A stretch of DNA of 64,000 nucleotides from Marinomonas algicola (GTDB lineage Bacteria > Pseudomonadota > Gammaproteobacteria > Pseudomonadales > Marinomonadaceae), in NCBI RefSeq assembly GCF_014805825.1, contig NZ_CP061941.1, forward strand, positions 3,844,001-3,908,000, given 5' to 3'. Position 1 is the first letter of the stretch, and every line of letters starts with the position of its first letter. Below, one piece after another: positions 8,980 to 16,989 of the stretch. The position numbers were made by a program, and so were the translations under genes. The notes beneath the pieces were generated by a model. It saw only the letters and a list, made by a program, of their open reading frames with translations, was not told where the DNA came from and searched no databases.

Positions 8980-10032
8980 TTAAGAATCGAGCAAGTCTTT
9001 CCCTTCCACATCCGATTTTTCATCTTTCGGTGTTGGTGCGGCTAATAATTCAGCGCGTATTTTCGCTTCAATTTCTTGTGCAATATCAGGGTTATCAGTC
9101 AGATATTGAGCGGCATTCGCTTTACCTTGACCAATTTTACTGCCACCATAAGCATACCAAGCGCCGGCTTTGTCAACAAAACCCTGCTTCACACCAAGAT
9201 CTATAATTTCACCCATACGATATATACCAGCACCGTACATAATTTGGAACTCGGCTTGCTTAAACGGCGGTGCAATTTTGTTTTTTACTACTTTAACTCG
9301 AGTCTCGTTTCCAACAACCTCATCACCCTGCTTAACCGAGCCAATTCTACGAATATCAAGACGTACAGAGCTGTAAAATTTAAGAGCATTACCGCCTGTT
9401 GTCGTTTCTGGGGAGCCAAACATCACACCAATTTTCATGCGAATTTGGTTAATAAAGACAACCAAACAATTGGCGTGTTTAATGGAACCCGTTAACTTAC
9501 GCATTGCCTGAGATAACAAGCGCGCTTGAACACCTACAGATGAATCGCCCATATCCCCTTCAATCTCGGATTTAGGAACCAATGCAGCGACAGAGTCGAC
9601 AATGATAACGTCTACACTATTTGAACGTACTAACATATCAACGATTTCAAGAGCCTGTTCACCCGTATCTGGTTGAGAGATGAGCAAGTCATTAATGTTC
9701 ACACCTAATTTCTCAGCATAATTAGGGTCTAATGCATGCTCAGCATCAATAAAAGCACAGGTTTTGCCTTGTTTTTGAGCTTCCGCAATCACACTAAGAG
9801 TCAGCGTTGTTTTACCGGAAGACTCTGGTCCGTAGATTTCGCAGATTCTTCCATAAGGCAAGCCACCAGCACCCAAAGCAATGTCTAGTCCCAAAGAGCC
9901 CGTTGATACAGTTTCAATGTTAAGACGAGCACCTTCACCCATCTTCATGATGGCACCTTTACCAAACTGACGCTCTATCTGAGTAAGCGCAGCGTCTAAT
10001 GCTTTTTTCTTGTTATCAGCTGTCGATGACAT
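8980..10032 (-). CDS. recA: Recombinase RecA
   Basis: DNA-dependent ATPase that forms filaments on single-stranded DNA, drives strand exchange and triggers LexA self-cleavage. The 350-residue protein has Walker A GPESSGKTT (68-76), Walker B VIIVDSVAAL, the DNA-binding loop with GDSSVGVQARL, the NQIRMKIGVMFGSPETTTGG loop, and an acidic C-terminal tail. A strong promoter containing a LexA box lies 74-103 bp upstream. pncC is directly upstream, as in many gammaproteobacteria. Confidence 0.99.
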   Translation of the reverse strand: MSSTADNKKKALDAALTQIERQFGKGAIMKMGEGARLNIETVSTGSLGLDIALGAGGLPYGRICEIYGPESSGKTTLTLSVIAEAQKQGKTCAFIDAEHALDPNYAEKLGVNINDLLISQPDTGEQALEIVDMLVRSNSVDVIIVDSVAALVPKSEIEGDMGDSSVGVQARLLSQAMRKLTGSIKHANCLVVFINQIRMKIGVMFGSPETTTGGNALKFYSSVRLDIRRIGSVKQGDEVVGNETRVKVVKNKIAPPFKQAEFQIMYGAGIYRMGEIIDLGVKQGFVDKAGAWYAYGGSKIGQGKANAAQYLTDNPDIAQEIEAKIRAELLAAPTPKDEKSDVEGKDLLDS

Positions 10033-10105
10033 AATTTAACCTTCTAGAAATCCATAAATGTATAAGACGAACTCTACCTTGTTTTTTACACCAACTCAAG
10101 AAACA

Positions 10106-10135
10106 CTGTATAAAAAAACAGTATTATTTAATCAA
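10106..10135 (-). promoter_or_regulatory. recA promoter with LexA (SOS) box
   Basis: On the minus strand, TTGATT (10130-10135) and TATACA (10107-10112) are separated by exactly 17 nt. The -10 lies inside the palindromic operator CTGTTTTTTTATACAG (10106-10121), which fits the LexA consensus CTG-N10-CAG. A LexA dimer there would cover the -10 box. The -35 overlaps the stop codon of the upstream pncC gene. Confidence 0.92.
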
Positions 10136-10616
10136 GCAATTTAATGAGTCCTTTTAGGGCCTCGTAAGTGGCTTGATGTCTAACGTCCGCTCGGTCACCA
10201 GCAAACTTAAATCGATTGACTCGTGGTGCTTCCGATTTTATTTGCCAACCAATATAAACTGTCCCAACCGGCTTTTCTTCTGATCCTCCCAATGGACCAG
10301 CAACACCACTTACCGCGACAACAATATCAGCCCGATGTTTTAAAGCGCCCGAGCACATCTCAGCCACCGTTTCTTTAGATACAGCACCATAATTCAACAA
10401 GGTGTCAGGGTGCACTCCCAGCAAACCCTGCTTAGCGCTATTTGAATAAGTAACTACAGCACATTGAAACCAAGCTGAGCTGCCTGATAGCTCAGTACAC
10501 ACCGCGCCAATCAGTCCACCAGTACAAGATTCAGCTGTCGCCAATTGATAGTTTTTTTCCATAAGCCTCTTTGCAAGAGACTGAACGAGGCTTTCAATTT
10601 CAGTTGAGATGATCAC
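10128..10616 (-). CDS. pncC: Nicotinamide-nucleotide amidase (CinA C-terminal family)
   Basis: Hydrolyses nicotinamide mononucleotide to nicotinate mononucleotide in pyridine-nucleotide salvage. The 162-residue protein is a stand-alone CinA C-terminal domain, with ATAESCTGGLIG (about 26-37, catalytic Ser in the SCTGG motif), VTYSNSAKQGLLGV (about 75-88) and VAVSGVAGPLGG (about 119-130). Its stop codon overlaps the -35 of the recA promoter. The pncC-recA order is conserved in E. coli and pseudomonads. Confidence 0.93.
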   Translation of the reverse strand: MIISTEIESLVQSLAKRLMEKNYQLATAESCTGGLIGAVCTELSGSSAWFQCAVVTYSNSAKQGLLGVHPDTLLNYGAVSKETVAEMCSGALKHRADIVVAVSGVAGPLGGSEEKPVGTVYIGWQIKSEAPRVNRFKFAGDRADVRHQATYEALKGLIKLLD

Positions 10617-10700
10617 AAAAAACCCTAATAGATAATAGTGTACAGGAGAGGCTATCAGATATGCTTTTGGAAAAACAAGAAAAGACGAGATGAGAAAATG

Positions 10701-11081
10701 TTAAATTGAAAACGCATCCAAAAGAGCGATCATTTTACGCTGTTGATCACGTGATAGTGTCACCCACACCTGTTGCAACCTGGCTTGCAAATCCGCATCT
10801 TGCATAGCCACATAAGGCGCCGTTTTATTAGCAATTTTTGAAGCGTCACTAATATCACAGTCTAAGAAAAACCAAGAGATAGGCGAATCTAGAAAAACAG
10901 CAATTTGAAACAATTGACTCGCATTAATTTTATGTACGCCTCTTTCATAACGAGATAATTGCTGCTGTGACAAGCCTACTTTTTCTGACAAGCTCGCCGC
11001 ACTCATCTGCAACTCTTTTCTCCTGAGTTGAATTCGTCGACCGATCGCTGCGTCTATATCTATAACTGCAATTTTTGACAT
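10701..11081 (-). CDS. XRE-family transcriptional regulator
   Basis: A 126-residue cytoplasmic DNA-binding protein. A Cro/C1-type helix-turn-helix spans about residues 12-67, with IQLRRKELQMSAASLSEKVG, the recognition helix SQQQLSRYERG, and KINASQLFQIAVFLDSPISW. The C-terminal part is short and helical, with no recognised ligand domain. The ATG at 11079-11081 has AAGTGGA upstream and is preferred to a GTG 9 nt earlier. It is divergent from the unknown gene at 11238, and the shared intergenic region holds direct repeats that may be its operators. Its physiological role is unknown. Confidence 0.85.
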   Translation of the reverse strand: MSKIAVIDIDAAIGRRIQLRRKELQMSAASLSEKVGLSQQQLSRYERGVHKINASQLFQIAVFLDSPISWFFLDCDISDASKIANKTAPYVAMQDADLQARLQQVWVTLSRDQQRKMIALLDAFSI

Positions 11082-11154
11082 ACTTTCCACTTAGACAAAA
11101 TAAAACTACCAACAAATGGAAGTTTGGAGCCTTTTCGACCTTGAAAGAACATCA

Positions 11155-11213
11155 AAAAAAGAGTAAAAATCTAATTCAAATCTAAAAAAGAGTAATTTGG
11201 ATAGGAAATCTAA
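11155..11213. repeat. Direct repeats in the XRE/unknown-gene divergent region
   Basis: AAATCTAA occurs three times (11167-11174, 11178-11185, 11206-11213), and AAAAAAGAGTAA occurs twice (11155-11166, 11184-11195; 29-bp period). The first two AAATCTAA copies are 11 bp apart, about one helical turn. The cluster sits between the divergent starts of the XRE regulator and the gene at 11238, where an autoregulatory operator is expected. Chance similarity in AT-rich DNA is a real alternative. Confidence 0.4.
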
Positions 11214-11237
11214 ATTAATATGATAAGGACAGCCACT

Positions 11238-11873
11238 ATGAAACCAGTCAAAACGGAAACCTCTTTTTATTGTGCGATGCAATGTCTACAAAGTGTGGGA
11301 AATAAGGTAAATCAGTTAACGGTCGATTTGGAGAAATCACTGACAAACGCGATTCAGCAAACATTGTCTTCAACGCTTTTTACAGATACGTTGTACTGGA
11401 GTTATTCTGACAAAGAAAACCCCTCAAATTGGTTTTATGAAAGTACCTACTTATCGTTGCCCATTATTTACACTCGACACAAAGAAAGGACATTCTACCT
11501 CAATATTCAAATCAGCCTTCATGGTCTAGGCATACAGAGCCATTCAACAAAAAATACAGAACCACTGCTTCATGTATTTTTTGGTGACATACCTTTGAAT
11601 AGAGAGCATACTTTTGAACTAAATCAAATTTATGATTCCAGGGAAAACATCACATCCTTTAATCAACGACTGTTTACGTGGTCACCCAACACGACCAACT
11701 CGTACCAACCTTGGCTTATCAGTTTTTATCTGACAGAATTTAATACCCCCCAAGACATCCAGGAAAAGCTTGTCCAACCTTGCTTAACGCTCTTAAAAAA
11801 ACCAATAAAACATAATGACCTACCTGTTGATCCACAAAAGATGGCCGCCTTATTTATCTACCCTAGAGAGTAA
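11238..11873 (+). CDS. Protein of unknown function
   Basis: I do not recognise the family. The 211-residue product has no signal peptide or membrane segment. It is rich in aromatic residues (WSYSDKENPSNWFYES, LFTWSPNTTNSYQPW) and looks like a compact soluble domain. The ATG at 11238 is chosen because AAGGA lies 8 nt before it; an in-frame ATG at 11220 lacks a good ribosome site. It is divergent from the XRE regulator, whose candidate operators lie immediately upstream, so the two may form a regulator-target pair. Confidence 0.7.
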   Translation: MKPVKTETSFYCAMQCLQSVGNKVNQLTVDLEKSLTNAIQQTLSSTLFTDTLYWSYSDKENPSNWFYESTYLSLPIIYTRHKERTFYLNIQISLHGLGIQSHSTKNTEPLLHVFFGDIPLNREHTFELNQIYDSRENITSFNQRLFTWSPNTTNSYQPWLISFYLTEFNTPQDIQEKLVQPCLTLLKKPIKHNDLPVDPQKMAALFIYPRE

Positions 11874-12073
11874 AACTCGATCGGTTGGCTAACTTTTGAG
11901 CATTGAAACACACGACATCTTTGTTTCCTCTAAAATAGAAAGAGAAATTGTTCAATTTGGGTGAGATTTGTTACCCTTACTCTTTTTATTGCTCAATGTC
12001 CATTTACTGTTTTTTAACGAACAGTCGCTTTCTCAACCTTGCGTCATAAACTATTTCAGGCCGATACAATACC

Positions 12074-14701
12074 GTGAAAAATAACGACACATCTCAACCA
12101 CATACTCCCATGATGCGCCAATATTTTGGACTTAAATCTCAGCACCCAACACAACTATTATTTTACAGAATGGGTGACTTTTATGAGATTTTTTATGACG
12201 ACGCTAAAAAAGCAGCGAGATTGCTGGATATAACGCTCACAAGTAGAGGCCATTCGGGAGGGAAGCCTATCCCAATGGCAGGAATCCCTTTCCACGCAGC
12301 AGAGAACTACATTGCCCGTCTTGTTCGCATGGGAGAGTCTGTCGTTGTTTGTGAGCAAGTTGGAGACCCGGCGACAAGTAAAGGCCCTGTAGATAGGCAA
12401 GTTTCCCGCATTGTGACACCAGGCACATTGAGTGACGAAGCCTTCTTAGAAGAACGAAAAGAAAACTTATTGCTTTCTCTTGCCTATGAAAGTCGTAAAG
12501 GCGTTTCAACCTTTGGTTTTTCCTATTTAGATATGGCAAGTGGTCGTTTTTGCTTATTTGAAGTAGAAGGAGAAGAGGCATTAACCAGTGAATTACAAAG
12601 ACTGACCCCGACAGAAATATTATTGTCTGAAGATTTTCCCCACACTAAGTTAATTCAGTTAGAAAAAGGCATTAGAGAATTAGGCCCCTGGCATTTTGAT
12701 CACGATTCCAGCTATCGACAATTAATTCAGCAATTTAACACTAAAGACTTATCAGGCTTCGGTTGTGAGGAATTAAAAGCGGCGATTTCATCGGCCGGTG
12801 CGTTACTACAATACGCAAAGGATACCCAGCGTTCAGAACTTCCTCATATTAGAACCATTACCGTTGAGCAAAGAGACGATTGTGTCTTAATTGATGGGGC
12901 GACTCGCCGCAACCTTGAAATAGATATCAACCTTACCGGCAGTTCAAGTAATACGCTTACCTCAGTATTAGATCGTTGCGCTACACCGATGGGAAGTCGT
13001 TTACTGAAACGTTGGTTACATCAACCTATTCGAGATTTAAAAGAAATAAACCTACGACAAGATGTTATTGAAGAACTCAAAAGCGACCCGATAACAAACG
13101 CGTTTAAACAAACGTTAAAGGAAATTGGCGATCTTGAACGTATCCTATCCAGAATTGGCTTACGGTCTGCTCGACCCAGAGACCTCGTCCGCTTAGGGCT
13201 TGCATTGAATGCTCTGCCAAATCTAAAAACGCAATTAAGTCATTTATCTTCCCCCCGTCTAAATGATATTAATACTCGTATTGAAGAACAAAATTCAATG
13301 GCAAACGAGCTCGAAACCGCATTGGTGGAAAATCCACCAGCGGTGGTTAGAGATGGCGGCATTTTTGATAAAGGCTACGATGCAGAATTAGATGAGCTTA
13401 TTGCCCTCTCTTCAAATGCCACGGATTTTTTGGCCGAAATGGAGCGCACTGAAAAAGAAAGAACAGGCATTAGCTCCTTAAAAGTCGGGTTTAATCGGGT
13501 TCATGGTTACTACATTGAGATCAGTCGCTTACACTCAGAACAAGCACCCGTTGAGTATATCCGTAGACAAACATTAAAAAATGCAGAACGCTTCATTACA
13601 CCAGAGTTAAAAGCCTTTGAAGATAAGGCATTAAGCGCAAAATCCAAAGCTCTGGCTAGAGAAAAGCAATTATATGAAGCATTACTTGATTCACTGAACC
13701 TGTTGCTCAGTTCTTTGCAAACGACAAGTCAAGCACTCGCCGAATTAGACGTACTTACCAACTTTGCAGAACGAGCGGACAGACTCAATTACACTAGACC
13801 GACACTGAGTAACGATCAAAAAATCGACATTAAACAAGGCCGTCATCCTGTCGTCGAGTCTGTCATTACCGACCCTTTTATTCCAAACGATTTATACATG
13901 GACCCTTCTCGTTCATTGCTAATGATTACGGGCCCTAATATGGGCGGTAAATCCACTTACATGAGACAAGTCGCCCTTATTACCCTATTGGCACATACAG
14001 GCTCTTTTGTGCCCGCCGATTCAGCGACATTAACTTTAGTAGACAGAATTTTCACTAGAATGGGATCTTCTGACGATTTGGCAGGAGGACGCTCTACCTT
14101 TATGGTTGAAATGACAGAGACCGCCAACATATTAAACAATGCCAGTGCCAATAGTTTAGTTTTAATGGATGAGGTTGGACGAGGGACCAGCACCTTTGAC
14201 GGTCTGTCCCTTGCTTGGTCAGCGGTAGAGTATTTAGCGAACCAAATTCATTGCTACGTCTTGTTTGCAACCCATTACTTTGAACTGACCCAGCTTGCAG
14301 ATGAGCTAAGCAATGCTACCAATGTTCATTTAACAGCCACAGAACACGAAGACTCTATCGTCTTTATGCATAAAGTCCACGAAGGTCCAGCCAGTCAAAG
14401 CTATGGTTTACAAGTGGCTCAATTAGCTGGGGTTCCTAAAAAAGTCATCACTGAAGCCAAACACAAATTATCCGAGTTAGAAGACCATAGCCGAACCATG
14501 CATGACTTTTCTATCAAAGAAAGCTCGCCTTGCGATAAAAAATACAAAACAAAAGAGCCATCAAGTACACCGGTTCAATCCGATTTATTCATAGGTGGCC
14601 GCAATGATGCATTAGAAGACTCACTGAAAGAAGCGGACTTAAATAACATGACTCCAATCGACGCATTAACCTTATTATACAAGCTTAAAAAACTCATCTA
14701 A
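12074..14701 (+). CDS. mutS: DNA mismatch repair protein MutS
   Basis: Recognises base mismatches and small loops and recruits MutL. The 875-residue protein has the mismatch-binding motif GDFYEIF (about 34-40, Phe and Glu intact), the connector, lever and clamp domains, and the C-terminal ATPase with Walker A GPNMGGKST (about 619-627) and the Walker B/signature region LMDEVGRGTSTFDG. A C-terminal tail of about 60 residues ends in a segment resembling the tetramerisation motif. The GTG at 12074 gives an N-terminus (HTPMMRQYFGLKSQHP) matching E. coli; the next Met would delete conserved residues. The ribosome site is weak. fdxA follows, as in pseudomonads. Confidence 0.97.
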   Translation: MKNNDTSQPHTPMMRQYFGLKSQHPTQLLFYRMGDFYEIFYDDAKKAARLLDITLTSRGHSGGKPIPMAGIPFHAAENYIARLVRMGESVVVCEQVGDPATSKGPVDRQVSRIVTPGTLSDEAFLEERKENLLLSLAYESRKGVSTFGFSYLDMASGRFCLFEVEGEEALTSELQRLTPTEILLSEDFPHTKLIQLEKGIRELGPWHFDHDSSYRQLIQQFNTKDLSGFGCEELKAAISSAGALLQYAKDTQRSELPHIRTITVEQRDDCVLIDGATRRNLEIDINLTGSSSNTLTSVLDRCATPMGSRLLKRWLHQPIRDLKEINLRQDVIEELKSDPITNAFKQTLKEIGDLERILSRIGLRSARPRDLVRLGLALNALPNLKTQLSHLSSPRLNDINTRIEEQNSMANELETALVENPPAVVRDGGIFDKGYDAELDELIALSSNATDFLAEMERTEKERTGISSLKVGFNRVHGYYIEISRLHSEQAPVEYIRRQTLKNAERFITPELKAFEDKALSAKSKALAREKQLYEALLDSLNLLLSSLQTTSQALAELDVLTNFAERADRLNYTRPTLSNDQKIDIKQGRHPVVESVITDPFIPNDLYMDPSRSLLMITGPNMGGKSTYMRQVALITLLAHTGSFVPADSATLTLVDRIFTRMGSSDDLAGGRSTFMVEMTETANILNNASANSLVLMDEVGRGTSTFDGLSLAWSAVEYLANQIHCYVLFATHYFELTQLADELSNATNVHLTATEHEDSIVFMHKVHEGPASQSYGLQVAQLAGVPKKVITEAKHKLSELEDHSRTMHDFSIKESSPCDKKYKTKEPSSTPVQSDLFIGGRNDALEDSLKEADLNNMTPIDALTLLYKLKKLI

Positions 14702-14827
14702 ATCTATATATAAGCTAGATCAATGAAGTATACATCTATTTTATATGCTTATTGTTCTTGCTGCGAAACCGCCTAAACAACTAGAATACACAGTAATTCA
14801 TTTGCTGTTTTATAAAGGAGAAGTCTG

Positions 14828-15151
14828 ATGGCTTTCATCGTTACTGACAATTGCGTTCGCTGTAAATATACCGACTGCGTAGAAGTTTGCCCTGTTGATT
14901 GTTTTTATGAGGGTCCAAATTTCTTAGCAATCAACCCTGATGAGTGCATAGATTGCGCATTGTGTGAACCAGAATGTCCAGCGAATGCCATTTTTTCAGA
15001 AGATGAGCTGCCAGAAGACCAAGAAGTATACGTAGAATTAAACCAAGAGCTTTCTCTTGTTTGGCCAAACATTACAGAAAAGAAAGACTCTCTTCCTGAT
15101 GCCGCTCAGTGGGATGGTGTCGAAGATAAATTAGAACACCTAGAACGCTAG
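14828..15151 (+). CDS. fdxA: Seven-iron ferredoxin FdxA
   Basis: Small electron carrier with one [3Fe-4S] and one [4Fe-4S] cluster. The 107 residues contain CVRCKYTDCVEVCPVDC (about 9-25) and CIDCALCEPECP (about 40-51). The first cluster region keeps Cys at the positions used by the 3Fe/4Fe ferredoxins of Azotobacter FdI type. The acidic C-terminal extension is normal for this group. AAAGGAG lies 8 nt before the ATG. It follows mutS by 126 bp and has its own terminator. Confidence 0.95.
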   Translation: MAFIVTDNCVRCKYTDCVEVCPVDCFYEGPNFLAINPDECIDCALCEPECPANAIFSEDELPEDQEVYVELNQELSLVWPNITEKKDSLPDAAQWDGVEDKLEHLER

Positions 15152-15198
15152 CAAATACGTTAGATCTGGATTTTATACAGTCCAGGTTTAACAAACGC

Positions 15199-15230
15199 AA
15201 AAAAGGACGACACAATGGCCGTCCTTTTTT
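15199..15230 (+). terminator. Intrinsic terminator of fdxA
   Basis: GGACG pairs with CGTCC and is extended by A-runs pairing with a T-run of six, 48 nt after the fdxA stop. Confidence 0.9.
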
Positions 15231-15635
15231 ATCGTTAACATTCCTGTAAACGACTCATCCGGTGAGTATAAATTCCATTTTATGATCATCCGTAATATCT
15301 AAACATCCAAGTAAACATGACTTAATCCGATAAGCCTTTCAACTCCATTTGCATCATCCATGACAATACTAATCCATTACCTAGTAAGTCCTATCCTAAA
15401 AACATCCTGTTTTAAGTACATCATGCACTTGCCCAATCCATGGGATTCCGTTTAGATGTTTCTAGAATATCACTAATATGAAAAGGTGCAAGAAAATTGA
15501 AATATCGAAAATTAAATTAAATTCTATAATAATCAATAATATAGAAAAAAATCACATCATTTTACCCATTAATCGTACAACACAAACAGCAATAACCTAC
15601 AGACTATGTAGGACCTGTATTACAAAAGGTTCGAA
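15231..15635. other. Non-coding gap between fdxA and the EAL-HDOD gene
   Basis: About 400 bp with stops in all frames and strong AT bias. The only structure I see is a small perfect hairpin CCTACA/TGTAGG at 15596-15612 downstream of the minus-strand EAL-HDOD gene. It has no T-run, so it is a poor terminator candidate. No RNA gene or decayed gene is recognised. Confidence 0.5.
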
Positions 15636-16829
15636 TTAAATTCTAGAAAGGAAATTATCTACCCATTCAACCGACTCTACGTATGAGGCTTTTAGGTCAT
15701 CAACTGAAACCGTACTGGTTACCTTATGGCCTTTACTAAACTGCTCAACCATATCTAATACATTACCAACGTTTCCACTTCTTTGAATTATGGCATTAAT
15801 GAACTCTGTTGGGAGTGGAAGCTGTTTTAATACTTCAGGCAAACTAATCCCAACACATGCATCCATCATGCTGAGCATACCAGCCAAAAAGTACGTCTCG
15901 TTATGCTTATGACCTAGTCTCAATGACATTAACTCGGCATGCTTTGCTCGTAATAAAATGGTTTCCAAGAGAACATGTCTATCACCAACTAATTCAGACA
16001 TAAGCAATAAATTTGTTAATGACTTAAGCTGATCCACACCCACTAATACAATCGCTAAACGCACAGAATCCACATTCGCAGATAGGCCTGTTATTGGCGA
16101 GTTCAAAAACTTCAGTAATTTATGCACCAAACCAATATCACGACTAACAATTGATTCTAATTCATTTACATTGAGGTTTTCGCCCTTTAACAGTTCTGCC
16201 ATTAACTGCAAAAGCGTAATGCTATTTACTTTTGTGGCTTTTTTACTAATAAGTTCAGGCCGCTCAAAGAAATATCCTTGGTAGAAATCTACTCCTAGTA
16301 CCTCACAGAAATTAAACTCTTCCCATGTTTCTACCTTTTCCGCAACTATTTTCACCTTAAAGCCTTTCAAAGCCTCGACCTGTTGCATGAATTTATCACG
16401 ACCGAGAAGCTGTAAATCAAGTTTTATATAGGTAGCTAATTCAACAAATGGTAGTAGCTTTGGCTCATATTCAAAGTCATCTAAAGCCAACTTATAGCCA
16501 GCATTCGTCCATTTTCGTAGTGAAGCCAGCAAGAGTGCATCAAAGCCTGAATTTTCCAGCACTTCAATAACGACTTGATTCTTATCAAGAGGGACGCCAC
16601 TGGGATTTAATAAATACGCTCGAGGGAAATTAATGAAGGCTTTATTCTCTCCAACCATATTGGACATGCCTATTTCTAACAAGCTACCAGAAATCACTTG
16701 TGCTGTTGCGCTGACATCATCAAACACTTCAGCGTCTAAAGCATCTAGGTCTTTTCTGTATAATAGCTCATAGCCCATTATAGTTTGTTTCGTGGTAAAA
16801 ATAGGTTGTCGTGCTATCGTTACATTCAT
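15636..16829 (-). CDS. EAL-HDOD signalling protein (YuxH/CdgJ type)
   Basis: A 397-residue two-domain protein. The N-terminal EAL domain (about 1-200) has ELLYR in place of EALLR (residues 21-25), FINF, VVIEVLE, LALDDFEYEP, IKLD and AEKVETWEEF. The usual DDFGTG loop is changed to DDFEYE, so c-di-GMP hydrolysis is doubtful. The C-terminal HDOD domain (about 205-385, ESIVSRDIGLVHKLLKFLNSP) is a degenerate HD domain lacking metal ligands. The layout matches CdgJ-like proteins, some of which affect motility. The ATG at 16827-16829 is chosen because homologues begin MxVxIARQPIF; 31 upstream codons are open but look non-coding. It stands alone, divergent from ilvD. Confidence 0.88.
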   Translation of the reverse strand: MNVTIARQPIFTTKQTIMGYELLYRKDLDALDAEVFDDVSATAQVISGSLLEIGMSNMVGENKAFINFPRAYLLNPSGVPLDKNQVVIEVLENSGFDALLLASLRKWTNAGYKLALDDFEYEPKLLPFVELATYIKLDLQLLGRDKFMQQVEALKGFKVKIVAEKVETWEEFNFCEVLGVDFYQGYFFERPELISKKATKVNSITLLQLMAELLKGENLNVNELESIVSRDIGLVHKLLKFLNSPITGLSANVDSVRLAIVLVGVDQLKSLTNLLLMSELVGDRHVLLETILLRAKHAELMSLRLGHKHNETYFLAGMLSMMDACVGISLPEVLKQLPLPTEFINAIIQRSGNVGNVLDMVEQFSKGHKVTSTVSVDDLKASYVESVEWVDNFLSRI

Positions 16830-16989
16830 ACTCGAACTCAATATTTGTAAATAAAATGCGTCAAATTCATTCTTTATGACAACGTTACTTATTAATGAAA
16901 CTATAAACAACAAAAATTGCAATTGGGTGTTGCGAATAAACTTGATAACATAACCAAATTACAAAAGTAAAATAAATGTGGGGTTAGCA

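Noticed and set aside
15596..15612. Hairpin CCTACA/TGTAGG as terminator of the EAL-HDOD gene
   Set aside because: The stem is short and no T-run follows on the minus strand.
16830..16922. N-terminal hydrophobic extension of the EAL-HDOD protein
   Set aside because: The extra 31 residues look like a membrane segment, but homologues start at MNVTIARQPIF and the upstream codons look like AT-rich promoter DNA.
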